DNA of 64,000 bases from Arcobacter sp. EP1 (GTDB lineage Bacteria > Campylobacterota > Campylobacteria > Campylobacterales > Arcobacteraceae), in assembly GCA_001655195.1 (NCBI GenBank), contig LPNY01000021.1, positions 426 through 64,425 on the forward strand. Reading direction: 5' to 3'. Position 1 is the stretch's first letter; each line of letters starts with the position of its first letter. Below are positions 8,494 through 17,306 of the stretch, in pieces. The translations under genes and the position numbers were made by a program. Under the pieces are notes generated by a model. It had not been told where the DNA came from. It saw only the letters and a list, made by a program, of their open reading frames with translations, and made no database searches.

Positions 8494-10305
8494 TAACTGG
8501 TATTGTTTAACTAACTCGTCACTGACTTCAATAATTTTTCTTTCCCTAAGATCTTGAAGAACCGCAGGCGTACAATCAACATCATCTGGCCAACGTCTTA
8601 AAAAATTATCCAATTCGCTTTTATTGGTTCCATCAACACCAATTGTATGCCCTTCAATATAAATATCTCGATTTGAATCAATATTATTAACCACTCGCCA
8701 AATTAACATATAGGGGTTGTTCACATCATTTTGATTAGCATCATCAACGAGAACTAATACTTTGATATGGTCATAGAGTGGTTTTAACGCTTCAAATAAA
8801 TGTTTCTGGCTTCTTTTTTTATCAACAGTTACAACCGTAACAGGATTTTTTGTATGAGTATAATACTGTTTTAATTGCTTAACTTCAGATGTAATACTTT
8901 GCATTCGTGAAAGAAGTTCCTCATCACTTAAAACTTTAATGCCTTGCATAGGTATCTCATCACCGGTACAATCTAATCCAAGTTTTCCACCTAAAGCAAA
9001 TTTTGGACTGGAGTGATCTAGTGCATCAACTACCCCTTTTGATATCATCATCTCTTCAATATTGAGTCGATTTAAAATATGTCGTACTAAAGCATCATGG
9101 TCTGTTAATTCAGGGGCATCTTCACCAACAAAAATGGCATGTTTAACAAAACTCATCTGTCCTACACCCCAAAAGGCGTGCATCATCTGTTGAGCGTGAC
9201 CTGGATAAAGTGTTTTTATTTTTGCAATTATCAGGTTATGAAAAACTCCATTCTCTGGCATATAATAATCAATTAAATCAGGTGCAGTGGTTTTTAGAAG
9301 TGGCAAGAAAATACGCTCAGTTGCATGTCCCATATATTTATCTTCTAATGGTGGTTTTCCAACAACTGTTGCTAAATATGTAGGGTTTTGTTTACTAGTA
9401 ATTGCAGTAACTTCCATAAATGGATACTCTTCTTCTAAAGTATAATATCCCGTATGATCACCAAATGGTCCTTCAATACGCATTTGGCTTGGGTCTACAA
9501 ATCCTTCAATAATATAATCATTATCTCTTGGGACATAAATATCATTGGTAATACTTTTGACTAATTGGGCATTTTTGTTTTTAACAAATCCATACAACAT
9601 CAACTCAAAAATACCAATAGGTAGTGGTGCTTGTCCACACCAAATATACATTGGATCTCCACCAATACCAATAGAGACTGGCATTTTTTTACCAGCTTTT
9701 TTATACTCATGGAAAAAGTGGTTGGAGTCTTTGTGAATTTGCCAATGCATTCCAAGGGTATTATCATCATAAACTTGTAAACGATACATTCCTAGATTTT
9801 TCATCTCTCCATTAAGAGAAGTGGTATAAACTTGTCCCATAGTAATAAAGGGACCACCATCTTGCTCCCACGTGGTTAAAACAGGTAAGTCAGAGAGTTT
9901 TGCTTCATCGCCTAATTTGATGACTTGTTGGCACTCCCCTTTACCTTTACTCTTTTTAGGAATGGTATTTTTTAAAGCGAATAACTTACCAAAGGTTGAA
10001 AGTTTTTCACTAAAACTTGTAGGGGGTTTCATTTTTAGTAATGATTCAATCTCAGCACCAATTTTATCCCCATCTCCAATAAATAGTTTAACGGCCTTTT
10101 CGTTACAAAAAACATTCATTAAAACTGGAACATCAAATTTTTTATCATTTTTTCTATCTACCACATTGGTAAATAAAAGGGCTTTTGAATCCTCTTTTTT
10201 TACCTCTACATAGGCTACGTGAGGTATCTCTAAATAGATATCAAGTTCTTCATCAATAACTCGTAATAAGTCATTCTTCTTTAAAATTTCTATTGCTTCT
10301 TTCAT
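8491..10305 (-). CDS. ubiD: UbiD-family decarboxylase, menaquinone biosynthesis type
   Basis: At 604 residues this is longer than E. coli UbiD (about 497) and matches the long menaquinone-associated UbiD subfamily found in organisms using the futalosine pathway, as Campylobacterota do. UbiD hallmarks visible are GMYRLQVYDDNTLGMHWQIHKD, the metal/cofactor region EGPFGDHTGYYTLEEEYPFMEVT, and GKLGLDCTG near the C-terminus. The family uses prenylated FMN made by UbiX, which is not encoded here. The inferred role is decarboxylation of a naphthoate intermediate in menaquinone synthesis, which would feed the quinone used by the complex I and fumarate reductase encoded nearby. It is monocistronic and divergent from patB. 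Confidence 0.85.
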   Translation of the reverse strand: MKEAIEILKKNDLLRVIDEELDIYLEIPHVAYVEVKKEDSKALLFTNVVDRKNDKKFDVPVLMNVFCNEKAVKLFIGDGDKIGAEIESLLKMKPPTSFSEKLSTFGKLFALKNTIPKKSKGKGECQQVIKLGDEAKLSDLPVLTTWEQDGGPFITMGQVYTTSLNGEMKNLGMYRLQVYDDNTLGMHWQIHKDSNHFFHEYKKAGKKMPVSIGIGGDPMYIWCGQAPLPIGIFELMLYGFVKNKNAQLVKSITNDIYVPRDNDYIIEGFVDPSQMRIEGPFGDHTGYYTLEEEYPFMEVTAITSKQNPTYLATVVGKPPLEDKYMGHATERIFLPLLKTTAPDLIDYYMPENGVFHNLIIAKIKTLYPGHAQQMMHAFWGVGQMSFVKHAIFVGEDAPELTDHDALVRHILNRLNIEEMMISKGVVDALDHSSPKFALGGKLGLDCTGDEIPMQGIKVLSDEELLSRMQSITSEVKQLKQYYTHTKNPVTVVTVDKKRSQKHLFEALKPLYDHIKVLVLVDDANQNDVNNPYMLIWRVVNNIDSNRDIYIEGHTIGVDGTNKSELDNFLRRWPDDVDCTPAVLQDLRERKIIEVSDELVKQYQL

Positions 10306-10400
10306 ATAATTACCTAATATTTTATTATGGCAGTTATTTTATCTTATCCCTAATTAAAAGTGCCACTACCTAGCCAAAAAGAGATAAAAAGTATAGCTTT

Positions 10401-10408
10401 GGTATAAT
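10401..10408 (+). promoter_or_regulatory. Candidate promoter -10 for patB
   Basis: A perfect TATAAT (10403-10408) preceded by GG lies 33 bases before the patB start codon, in the gap between two divergent genes. No good -35 hexamer is seen at the standard distance, which is usual for housekeeping promoters in Campylobacterota. Confidence 0.5.
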
Positions 10409-10440
10409 ACGGAAAAATAATAATTATAAGAGAATAGAAT

Positions 10441-11604
10441 ATGCATAATTTCGACGAAATAGTAAATAGAAAAGATACCAACTGTTTAAAGTATGATGCG
10501 TTACCAAAATATTTTGGTATTGATGATGCTCAACCTCTATGGGTTGCGGACATGGATTTTAAAACACCTGAGTTTATTAATAACGCTATTATAGAACGAG
10601 CACAACACGGTGTTTATGGATATGCAAAAGCAACACCTGCGCTACTTAATTCTATTGTAAATTGGATGAAGGAGCGGCACGATTGGCAAATTGATGCCTC
10701 ATGGATTAGTCTTGCAAATGGGGTTGTCCCTGCATACTCTGCTGCCATTGAAGCCTTTAGTGAAATAGGTGATGAAGTCATCGTACAAACACCTGTTTAT
10801 TATCCTTTGTTTAATAGTGTCAAACACAATAAAAGAAAATTGGTTACGAATCCATTAGTAGAAAAAGATGGGCGTTATACAATGGATTTAGAGGATTTAA
10901 AATCAAAAATCACAAAAAAAACTAAGATTTTAACCCTATGTTCACCTCACAATCCAGTTGGACGTGTATGGGATAAAGCGGAGCTTGAAGCCCTTGCAAA
11001 TATCTGTTTAGAAAATAATATCACGATTATTTCTGATGAAATTCATGCAGATATTGTTTTCAAAAAATTCACCCCATTAGCGAAGATTTCTAAAGAGATT
11101 TCAGATATTACCATTACCTTAAATGCGGCAGGTAAAACCTTTAATATTGCGGGGTTAAATTGTTCATATGCAATTTGTGAAAATAAAGATTTATTGAAAA
11201 GATTTAATGATGTAGTAATTAAAAGAGAAATTAACTCAATCAATGTTTTTGGATTTACAGCACTTCAAAGTGCATACGAAAATGGACAACCATGGCTTAA
11301 AGAATTATTAGAATATCTTAACAATAATATAACTTTTGTTGATATGTATCTAAAGGAAACAAAATCAAAAATCACCTTTAAAAGACCCGAGGCAACATAT
11401 CTGCTTTGGTTTAGCTTTAAAAATTATTCTATGTCTCACTCTGAAGTAAAAGAGAAGTTGTTAAAAGTGGCAAAAGTTGCACTAAATGATGGCTTAACCT
11501 TCGGTAAAAACGGGGAGTGTTACTTCCGACTCAACTGTGCTCTACCCCAATCTGAGCTCAAAACTGCTCTGAGTAAAATCGTAACAGTTTTTGATGAAAA
11601 TTGA
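10441..11604 (+). CDS. patB: PatB/MalY-family aminotransferase, probable cystathionine beta-lyase
   Basis: This 387-residue fold-type I PLP enzyme starts HNFDEIVNRKDTNCLKYD, matching the MalY/PatB subfamily. WVADMDFKTP is the family's N-terminal substrate segment, CSPHNPVGRVW and SDEIHADIVF are the PLP-contact strands, and K232 in AAGKTFNIAGL is the Schiff-base lysine. Members cleave the C-S bond of cystathionine to homocysteine, pyruvate and ammonia; some also act as regulators. It stands alone, with a candidate -10 upstream. An FNR-like site straddles its stop codon but more likely serves the nuo operon downstream. Confidence 0.88.
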   Translation: MHNFDEIVNRKDTNCLKYDALPKYFGIDDAQPLWVADMDFKTPEFINNAIIERAQHGVYGYAKATPALLNSIVNWMKERHDWQIDASWISLANGVVPAYSAAIEAFSEIGDEVIVQTPVYYPLFNSVKHNKRKLVTNPLVEKDGRYTMDLEDLKSKITKKTKILTLCSPHNPVGRVWDKAELEALANICLENNITIISDEIHADIVFKKFTPLAKISKEISDITITLNAAGKTFNIAGLNCSYAICENKDLLKRFNDVVIKREINSINVFGFTALQSAYENGQPWLKELLEYLNNNITFVDMYLKETKSKITFKRPEATYLLWFSFKNYSMSHSEVKEKLLKVAKVALNDGLTFGKNGECYFRLNCALPQSELKTALSKIVTVFDEN

Positions 11605-11614
11605 TTAACATCAA
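11601..11614. promoter_or_regulatory. FNR/CRP-type site upstream of the nuo operon
   Basis: TTGATTAACATCAA matches the FNR consensus TTGAT-N4-ATCAA exactly in both half-sites. It overlaps the patB stop codon and lies 107 bases before nuoA. An identical half-site pair precedes the TPP-enzyme operon at 43766. Which Crp/Fnr-family protein binds it is not known from this window. Confidence 0.5.
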
Positions 11615-11675
11615 GAAAGTATTACCTTTTTTCTCACTCACCTGAATGTTTAATTAATTGAACACTTTTCACACG

Positions 11676-11705
11676 TAGATTGTACGAAACTTATTGTACA
11701 ATCTA
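11676..11705. promoter_or_regulatory. Inverted repeat at the nuo promoter
   Basis: TAGATTGTAC (11676-11685) and its exact complement GTACAATCTA (11696-11705) are separated by 10 bases and end 15 bases before nuoA. The right arm contains TACAAT (11697-11702), which could serve as a -10 element, though it lies close to the start codon. This suggests an operator or a leader hairpin. A related TTGTAC pair occurs before frdC. Confidence 0.45.
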
Positions 11706-11720
11706 CCCATATAAAATTAA

Positions 11721-12095
11721 ATGGATAAACAAATGTCAAACGAATTACTATTATCATCAAGCATCTTTGTTGTAATTGGTATCATCCTAGTAGGAGTTTT
11801 TTTCCTAACCAAATATCTTGGACCAAATAACAAAGACGATGTTGCAAAAAATACCGTCTATGAATCAGGGGTTACAAACCCTATTGGGGGAACCAACTTA
11901 CGATTTAGCGTAAAATTCTACCTTGTAGCAATTTTATTTGTAATATTTGATGTTGAAATTATTTTTATGTTTCCTTGGGCGGTAAACCTACGAGAACTTG
12001 GACTATTAGGACTAACTGAAATGTTCATGTTTATGGGATTACTTATTGCAGGACTAATTTATATCTATAAGAAAAAGGCACTTTCATGGGATTAG
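11721..12095 (+). CDS. nuoA: NADH-quinone oxidoreductase subunit A
   Basis: This 124-residue membrane subunit of complex I has three helices (about 12-34, 68-90 and 95-117). The conserved loop YESGVTNPIGGTNLRFSVKFYLVAILFVIFDVEIIFMFPW carries the cysteine-less variant of the loop and the acidic FDVE segment near the quinone cavity. Two ATGs are possible, at 11721 and 11733; the longer form is listed. It opens the nuo operon and overlaps nuoB by 10 bases. Confidence 0.93.
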   Translation: MDKQMSNELLLSSSIFVVIGIILVGVFFLTKYLGPNNKDDVAKNTVYESGVTNPIGGTNLRFSVKFYLVAILFVIFDVEIIFMFPWAVNLRELGLLGLTEMFMFMGLLIAGLIYIYKKKALSWD

Positions 12096-12601
12096 GAGCA
12101 GAAGCGAACTTAGGTGATTCTATTGTTACCACGCGACTTGACAAAGCAGTAAACTGGGCACGATCATACTCGTTATGGCCAATGGTATTTGGTACAGCGT
12201 GTTGTGGTATTGAATTTATGTCCGTTGCAGCATCACGATATGACTTATCACGATTTGGAGCAGAGGTTGTACGATTCTCTCCACGACAAGCGGATTTACT
12301 TTTTGTAGCAGGAACGATTAGCTACAAACAAGCTCCCGTATTAAAAAAGATTTATGATCAAATGTGTGAGCCTAAATGGGTTATTTCAATGGGTGCGTGT
12401 GCAAGTTCTGGTGGATTCTATGACAACTACACAACTCTTCAAGGAATTGATGAAGTGATTCCTGTTGATGAATACATTTCAGGATGTCCTCCAAGACCTG
12501 AAGCTGTTCTTGATGCAATTATGCGAATTCAAGAAAGAGCACAAGATGAATCTATTATCAAAGATAGAGTTAAAGAGTACAAAGGAATCCTAGATGCTTA
12601 A
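12086..12601 (+). CDS. nuoB: NADH-quinone oxidoreductase subunit B
   Basis: This 171-residue peripheral subunit binds cluster N2, the last Fe-S centre before quinone. The tandem cysteines in FGTACCGIEFM, the third ligand in SMGACASSGG and the fourth in ISGCPPRPE are all present. It overlaps nuoA and nuoCD, consistent with coupled translation. Confidence 0.95.
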   Translation: MGLGAEANLGDSIVTTRLDKAVNWARSYSLWPMVFGTACCGIEFMSVAASRYDLSRFGAEVVRFSPRQADLLFVAGTISYKQAPVLKKIYDQMCEPKWVISMGACASSGGFYDNYTTLQGIDEVIPVDEYISGCPPRPEAVLDAIMRIQERAQDESIIKDRVKEYKGILDA

Positions 12602-14228
12602 GCCTGATATGATTGTAGATGTTAATGAGATTAAACCTCTTATTACCAAACTGAAAAATGAAGAGGATTTCAATCTACTATTAGATATCACAGTAGTAGA
12701 TTATTTGAAATTCCCAGATGTAACACCTTCACGATTTGCAGTGATTTATATCTTAAGAGACAAAACATTTAAACTTCAAAAAACAATTAAAGCTTATGTG
12801 GATGATAATACTTTAGCAGTGCCATCAATCACAGATTTATATCCAGCAGCAAACTGGGCAGAAAGAGAAGCTTTTGACCAATATGGTGTAACATTCACAG
12901 GTCATCCAAACATGAAAAGAGTTTTAAATCACCACCAGTTTAAAGGGCATCCTTTACGAAAAGATTATCCAGTAACTAAAGGTCAAATTTGTACTGAGAC
13001 TGAAGATTTAATGGATGAAATGATTCCACTATTAGAATCAAAAGGTTATACAAAAGAGGACCACGAAGAGTTAATGTTCTTAAATGTTGGTCCTTCTCAC
13101 CCTGCATCTCACGGTACAATTAGAAACTTTGTTGCAATGGAAGGTGAGAGTATTCGAGCCTGTGTAACTGAAATTGGTTACTTACACAGAGGGTTTGAAA
13201 AAGCGTGTGAAACACATACTTATAACCAAATCATTCCTTATACAGATAGGCTTAATTACTGTTCAGCAATCTTAAATAACATTGGTTACTCAAAAGCTGT
13301 TGAAGAGATGTTACAAATTGATATCACTCCACGAGCAAAAATGATCCGAGTTATTATTGGAGAACTTAGCCGAATTACTGACCACATTGTTTGTAATGCT
13401 GCTAACATGGTTGATATGGGTGGATTAACAAACTTCTGGTACATTTTCGCCCCTCGAGATAAAGCGTATGATTTACTCTCAAAATTAACAGGTGCTCGAT
13501 TAACAAATTCATATACAAGAATTGGTGGTCAAACTTACGATTTATATGATGGTTTTGAAGCTGATTTAGATGACGTTTTACGAGACGTTGAAAAAGCAAT
13601 TGATGATGCATTATCATTAGTTGAAAAAAATAGAATCTTCCAAGACCGATCACAAGATGTGGGTGTTATTGATGCGCAGTTTGCTATTGAGAATGGAATA
13701 ACAGGTCCAAACTTAAGAGCCGCTGGAATTTCATATGATATGCGAAAAGATAAACCATACTACGGATATGAAAACTTTGACTTTGATGTAATTATTGGAA
13801 GTCATGGTGACGTTTATGACCGAATCATGGTGCGATTTGAAGAGATGAGACAATCAATTAGAATTATAGAACAAGCAATGAAAGAGTTACCAGATGGTCC
13901 AGTTAATGTTGATCATCAAGGAATAGTTTTACCTTCAAAACCTGATGTTTACGGGAATATTGAAGGGCTTATGAACCAATTTAAATTGACTTTCGAAGGG
14001 GTTAAAGTTCCTAAAGGTGAATATTATGGTTCAACTGAAGCTGCAAATGGAGAGTTAGGTTTCCATATTACAAGTGACGGAAGTGGAACGCCATACAAAG
14101 TAAAATGTCGTCCACCATGTTTCTACTCGCTAGCAGCATATTCAAAAATTGTAGAAAATTCAATGCTAGCAGATGCCGTTATTACCATGGCATCAATGAA
14201 CTTTATTGCAGGGGAGTTTGATAGATAA
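12594..14228 (+). CDS. nuoCD: NADH-quinone oxidoreductase fused subunits C and D
   Basis: The 544-residue protein joins two complex I subunits. Residues 1 to about 150 are NuoC (30-kDa subunit: LYPAANWAEREAFDQYGVTF, GHPLRKDYPV). Residues from about 155 are NuoD (49-kDa subunit: FLNVGPSHPASHGTIRNFV, IGYLHRGFEK, GELSRITDH, with C-terminal CRPPCFYSL...GEFDR), which forms the quinone-binding pocket with NuoB. Fusion of these two genes is known in several lineages, including E. coli. It overlaps nuoB by 8 bases and nuoE by 1. Confidence 0.95.
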   Translation: MLKPDMIVDVNEIKPLITKLKNEEDFNLLLDITVVDYLKFPDVTPSRFAVIYILRDKTFKLQKTIKAYVDDNTLAVPSITDLYPAANWAEREAFDQYGVTFTGHPNMKRVLNHHQFKGHPLRKDYPVTKGQICTETEDLMDEMIPLLESKGYTKEDHEELMFLNVGPSHPASHGTIRNFVAMEGESIRACVTEIGYLHRGFEKACETHTYNQIIPYTDRLNYCSAILNNIGYSKAVEEMLQIDITPRAKMIRVIIGELSRITDHIVCNAANMVDMGGLTNFWYIFAPRDKAYDLLSKLTGARLTNSYTRIGGQTYDLYDGFEADLDDVLRDVEKAIDDALSLVEKNRIFQDRSQDVGVIDAQFAIENGITGPNLRAAGISYDMRKDKPYYGYENFDFDVIIGSHGDVYDRIMVRFEEMRQSIRIIEQAMKELPDGPVNVDHQGIVLPSKPDVYGNIEGLMNQFKLTFEGVKVPKGEYYGSTEAANGELGFHITSDGSGTPYKVKCRPPCFYSLAAYSKIVENSMLADAVITMASMNFIAGEFDR

Positions 14229-14704
14229 TGGGTAAATTTATATACACAGAAGAAAACGAAAAAGAGTTTCAAAGAATATTAGCAAAATATCCAAATTCAG
14301 ACTCTATGATGCTTCCTGGACTTTGGTTAGTACAAGAGCAAGAAGGATGGGTATCACCAGAAGCAATGATTTTTATTGCTGATAAACTTGGTAAATCACC
14401 TATTGAAGTACACTCATTTGCTTCATTTTATACAATGTTCAACTTAAAACCAATTGGTACGTACCATATTGAGTTATGTAAAACACTCTCATGTATGATC
14501 ATGGGTGCACCTGAACTTAAAAAATTCATTAAAGAGACTATTGGAATTGAACCAGGTCAAACAAGTGAAGATGGTAAATTTCATTTAAGTGAAGTTGAGT
14601 GTCAAGGAGCATGTGGTGGAGCACCTATGATTGCATTAAACCACACTTACCATGAAAACTTAACCGTTGACAAATTAAAAAATATTATCGAGGGGTGTAA
14701 GTAA
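14228..14704 (+). CDS. nuoE: NADH-quinone oxidoreductase subunit E
   Basis: This 158-residue thioredoxin-like [2Fe-2S] protein binds cluster N1a. The four ligands are the cysteines in CKTLSC and, about 35 residues later, in ECQGACGGAP. It pairs with NuoF in the NADH-oxidising module. Its presence sets this organism apart from Campylobacter jejuni and Helicobacter pylori, which replace nuoE/nuoF with unrelated genes. It overlaps nuoF by one base. Confidence 0.95.
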   Translation: MGKFIYTEENEKEFQRILAKYPNSDSMMLPGLWLVQEQEGWVSPEAMIFIADKLGKSPIEVHSFASFYTMFNLKPIGTYHIELCKTLSCMIMGAPELKKFIKETIGIEPGQTSEDGKFHLSEVECQGACGGAPMIALNHTYHENLTVDKLKNIIEGCK

Positions 14705-15960
14705 TGGCTGCTGATATTGTAAAAATTGTAAGTAAAAACTTTGACATTCCAGATTCACATAAACTTGAAGTGGCATTAAAACATGGACGGTATGAATCAA
14801 TTGATAAACTTTTTTCAATGGAACCAGATGATGTAACAGAAGAAGTTTGTAAATCAGGACTTCGAGGAAAAGGTGGTGGGGGAGCTGCTTGTGGACCTAA
14901 GTGGAAACTTATGCCACCAGTTGATGATCGACCACGATACTTAATTGCAAATGGTGATGAATCAGAACCTGGAACATTTAAAGATAGACAAATTTTTCAA
15001 TATGACCCACACCTATTAATCGAAGGTATCATTTGTACTTCATATGCAATTGGAGCACATGATGCATACATCTACATCAGAGGAGAATACAAATTCTTCA
15101 TTGATAGATTAAATGCGGCAATTGACGAAGCGTATGAAGCTGGAATCATTGGGGAAAAAGTAATGAACAAATATGACTACCCTATGAACATCACCGTTCA
15201 TCGAGGTGGTGGAGCATATATTTGTGGTGAGAAATCAGCACTTATTGAATCTATTGAAGGTAAACGAGGACACCCACGATTAAAACCACATGGTAAAGAG
15301 TGTGAGTGGTTCTACGGTATGCCTGCAACGGTAAACAATGTTGAAACGATTGCATCTGTTCCTAATATTGTATTAAATGGTTATGAGTCATATACAAAAT
15401 ATGGTACGGAAAAAGCTCCTGGAACAATGCTGTTTGCAATGAGTGGACCGGTTAAAAACCCTGGTGTGTATGAAATGCCATATGGAAACAAGATGATTGA
15501 TGTGATCAATGAGATTGGTGGTGGTATGCAAGATGGATTAAAGCTAAAAGCAGTAATTCCAGGCGGGGCATCGTGCCCCATTTTAACAGCCGAAGAAGTA
15601 GAGACGGCATATTTAGACTATGAATCAATGTGGGATATTGGTTCAACTCTAGGTACAGGAGGTATGATGATTATCCCTGAAGGTGTGTCAATGGTTGAAG
15701 TGGCAAAGAATTTAATTGAATTCTACCACCATGAATCATGCGGACAATGTACACCATGTAGGGAAGGTACAGGATGGATTAATAAAATCCTACGGCGGGT
15801 CTTAGACGGGGAAGGTACAGACCAAGACTTAGACACAATTCTAGATGTATGTGAAACAATGAATGGTAAAACAGTATGTGTATTTGCACCTGCTGTAAAA
15901 GATATTATCAAATCAATTGTTGAAAAATATCGAGATGAATTTGTGGCAGAATTCAAATAA
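14704..15960 (+). CDS. nuoF: NADH-quinone oxidoreductase subunit F (NADH/FMN-binding)
   Basis: This 418-residue subunit carries the FMN and NADH sites and cluster N3. NADH-side motifs include ANGDESEPGTFKDR and GGGAYICGEKSALIESIEGK. Cluster N3 ligands lie in ESCGQCTPCREGTGW with a fourth Cys near VCVFAPA. The glycine-rich FMN loop reads GLRGKGGGGAACGPKW where most family members have RGRGGAGFPTGxKW, so the Ala-Gly-Phe-Pro-Thr part is altered while the glycines and KW remain. It probably is active, but the loop deserves a check. gltA follows after 30 bases. Confidence 0.93.
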   Translation: MAADIVKIVSKNFDIPDSHKLEVALKHGRYESIDKLFSMEPDDVTEEVCKSGLRGKGGGGAACGPKWKLMPPVDDRPRYLIANGDESEPGTFKDRQIFQYDPHLLIEGIICTSYAIGAHDAYIYIRGEYKFFIDRLNAAIDEAYEAGIIGEKVMNKYDYPMNITVHRGGGAYICGEKSALIESIEGKRGHPRLKPHGKECEWFYGMPATVNNVETIASVPNIVLNGYESYTKYGTEKAPGTMLFAMSGPVKNPGVYEMPYGNKMIDVINEIGGGMQDGLKLKAVIPGGASCPILTAEEVETAYLDYESMWDIGSTLGTGGMMIIPEGVSMVEVAKNLIEFYHHESCGQCTPCREGTGWINKILRRVLDGEGTDQDLDTILDVCETMNGKTVCVFAPAVKDIIKSIVEKYRDEFVAEFK

Positions 15961-15990
15961 AAAACTTAACTTAACTAAAGGAGAAAACAC

Positions 15991-17277
15991 ATGGCAAAGA
16001 ACACAATGACGTTAACAGACAACCGAACTGGTAAAGAGTTTGAATACAACATTATGAGTGGAACAAGAGGACCAGATGTTGTTGATATTCGATCTTTCTA
16101 CAAAGATTCAGGAATGTTTACATATGACCCAGGATATACTTCAACAGCTTCTTGTGAATCAAAAATCACATTTATTGATGGTGAAAATTCTGAACTAAGA
16201 TATCGAGGATACGATATCGCTGAATTAGCAGGTAAACACTCTTACTTAGATGTTTGTTATTTACTAATGAGAGGAAGACTTCCTAATAAAGAAGAATCTA
16301 AAGATTTCGATTTAGAAATTAGACATAGATCTTTCGTACATGAAGGACTTATTAGAATATTTGACGCATTCCCAGACCATGCACATCCAATGGCTACGTT
16401 AGGTGCAGCTGTAATGGCTCTATCAACTTTTTATAAAGAGCACTTAAACCTAGAAGATGAAGATCAATTTAAAGAGATGAGAAGACGAATCGTTGCAAAA
16501 ATTCCTACAATTGCTGCAATGGCGTACAGAAACTCTATTGGTGTACCACAAATTTACCCAGATGTAGATAGATATTTCACTGAAAACTTCTTATACATGA
16601 TGAGAGCTTACCCAGGTGGAAAAATGAAAAACCTTGGTGGTGGTATCAATGATGAGATTAGACAAGTTGAAGTAGATGCACTTGATGCAATCTTCACACT
16701 TCATGCAGACCACGAGCAAAATGCTTCTACTACAACAGTTAGAGCAGTTGGTTCAACAGAAGCTCACCCATATGTATCTATTGCATCTGGTATCGCTGCA
16801 CTTTGGGGATCAGCGCACGGTGGTGCAAATGAAAAAGTTATGGATCAATTAAAATTAATTGGTGATGTTAAAAATGTACCTACATACATTGCTAAAGCAA
16901 AAGATAGAAATGATCCATTTAGATTAATGGGATTCGGACACCGAGTTTATAAAAACAGAGATCCAAGAGCTGAAAGTCTAAAAGGACTACAAGATCAACT
17001 AAGAAAAGAGTTAAACTTAGACTCTAAATTACTAGATGTTGCAGCAGCCGTTGAAGAAGCAGCATTAGCTGATGACTACTTCAAGGATAGAGGATTATAT
17101 CCAAACATCGACTTCTATTCTGGTGTTATTTTAACAGCGCTTAAAATCCCAGTAGAAATGTTTACACCAATTTTCGTAATCGGTAGAACAGTTGGATGGA
17201 TTACTCAGTGGTCAGAGTTAAAACAAGACCCTACAGCAAAAATTGCTAGACCAAGACAGTTATATACTGGTAAATAA
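15991..17277 (+). CDS. gltA: Citrate synthase, inserted in the nuo operon
   Basis: This 428-residue hexameric-type (type II) citrate synthase condenses acetyl-CoA with oxaloacetate at entry to the TCA cycle. Conserved catalytic regions are LHADHEQNAST, SAHGGANEKVM and GFGHRVYKNRDPRA, and FYSGVILTALKIP holds the catalytic Asp. It is preceded by a strong AAAGGAGA ribosome site and separated from nuoF and nuoG by about 30 bases each, while other nuo genes nearly touch. Arg codons are mostly AGA, more so than in the flanking nuo genes. The gene appears inserted into, and cotranscribed with, complex I. Confidence 0.96.
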   Translation: MAKNTMTLTDNRTGKEFEYNIMSGTRGPDVVDIRSFYKDSGMFTYDPGYTSTASCESKITFIDGENSELRYRGYDIAELAGKHSYLDVCYLLMRGRLPNKEESKDFDLEIRHRSFVHEGLIRIFDAFPDHAHPMATLGAAVMALSTFYKEHLNLEDEDQFKEMRRRIVAKIPTIAAMAYRNSIGVPQIYPDVDRYFTENFLYMMRAYPGGKMKNLGGGINDEIRQVEVDALDAIFTLHADHEQNASTTTVRAVGSTEAHPYVSIASGIAALWGSAHGGANEKVMDQLKLIGDVKNVPTYIAKAKDRNDPFRLMGFGHRVYKNRDPRAESLKGLQDQLRKELNLDSKLLDVAAAVEEAALADDYFKDRGLYPNIDFYSGVILTALKIPVEMFTPIFVIGRTVGWITQWSELKQDPTAKIARPRQLYTGK

Positions 17278-17306
17278 TTAAACAAGTGCAAAGGAGATAA
17301 CACTAA

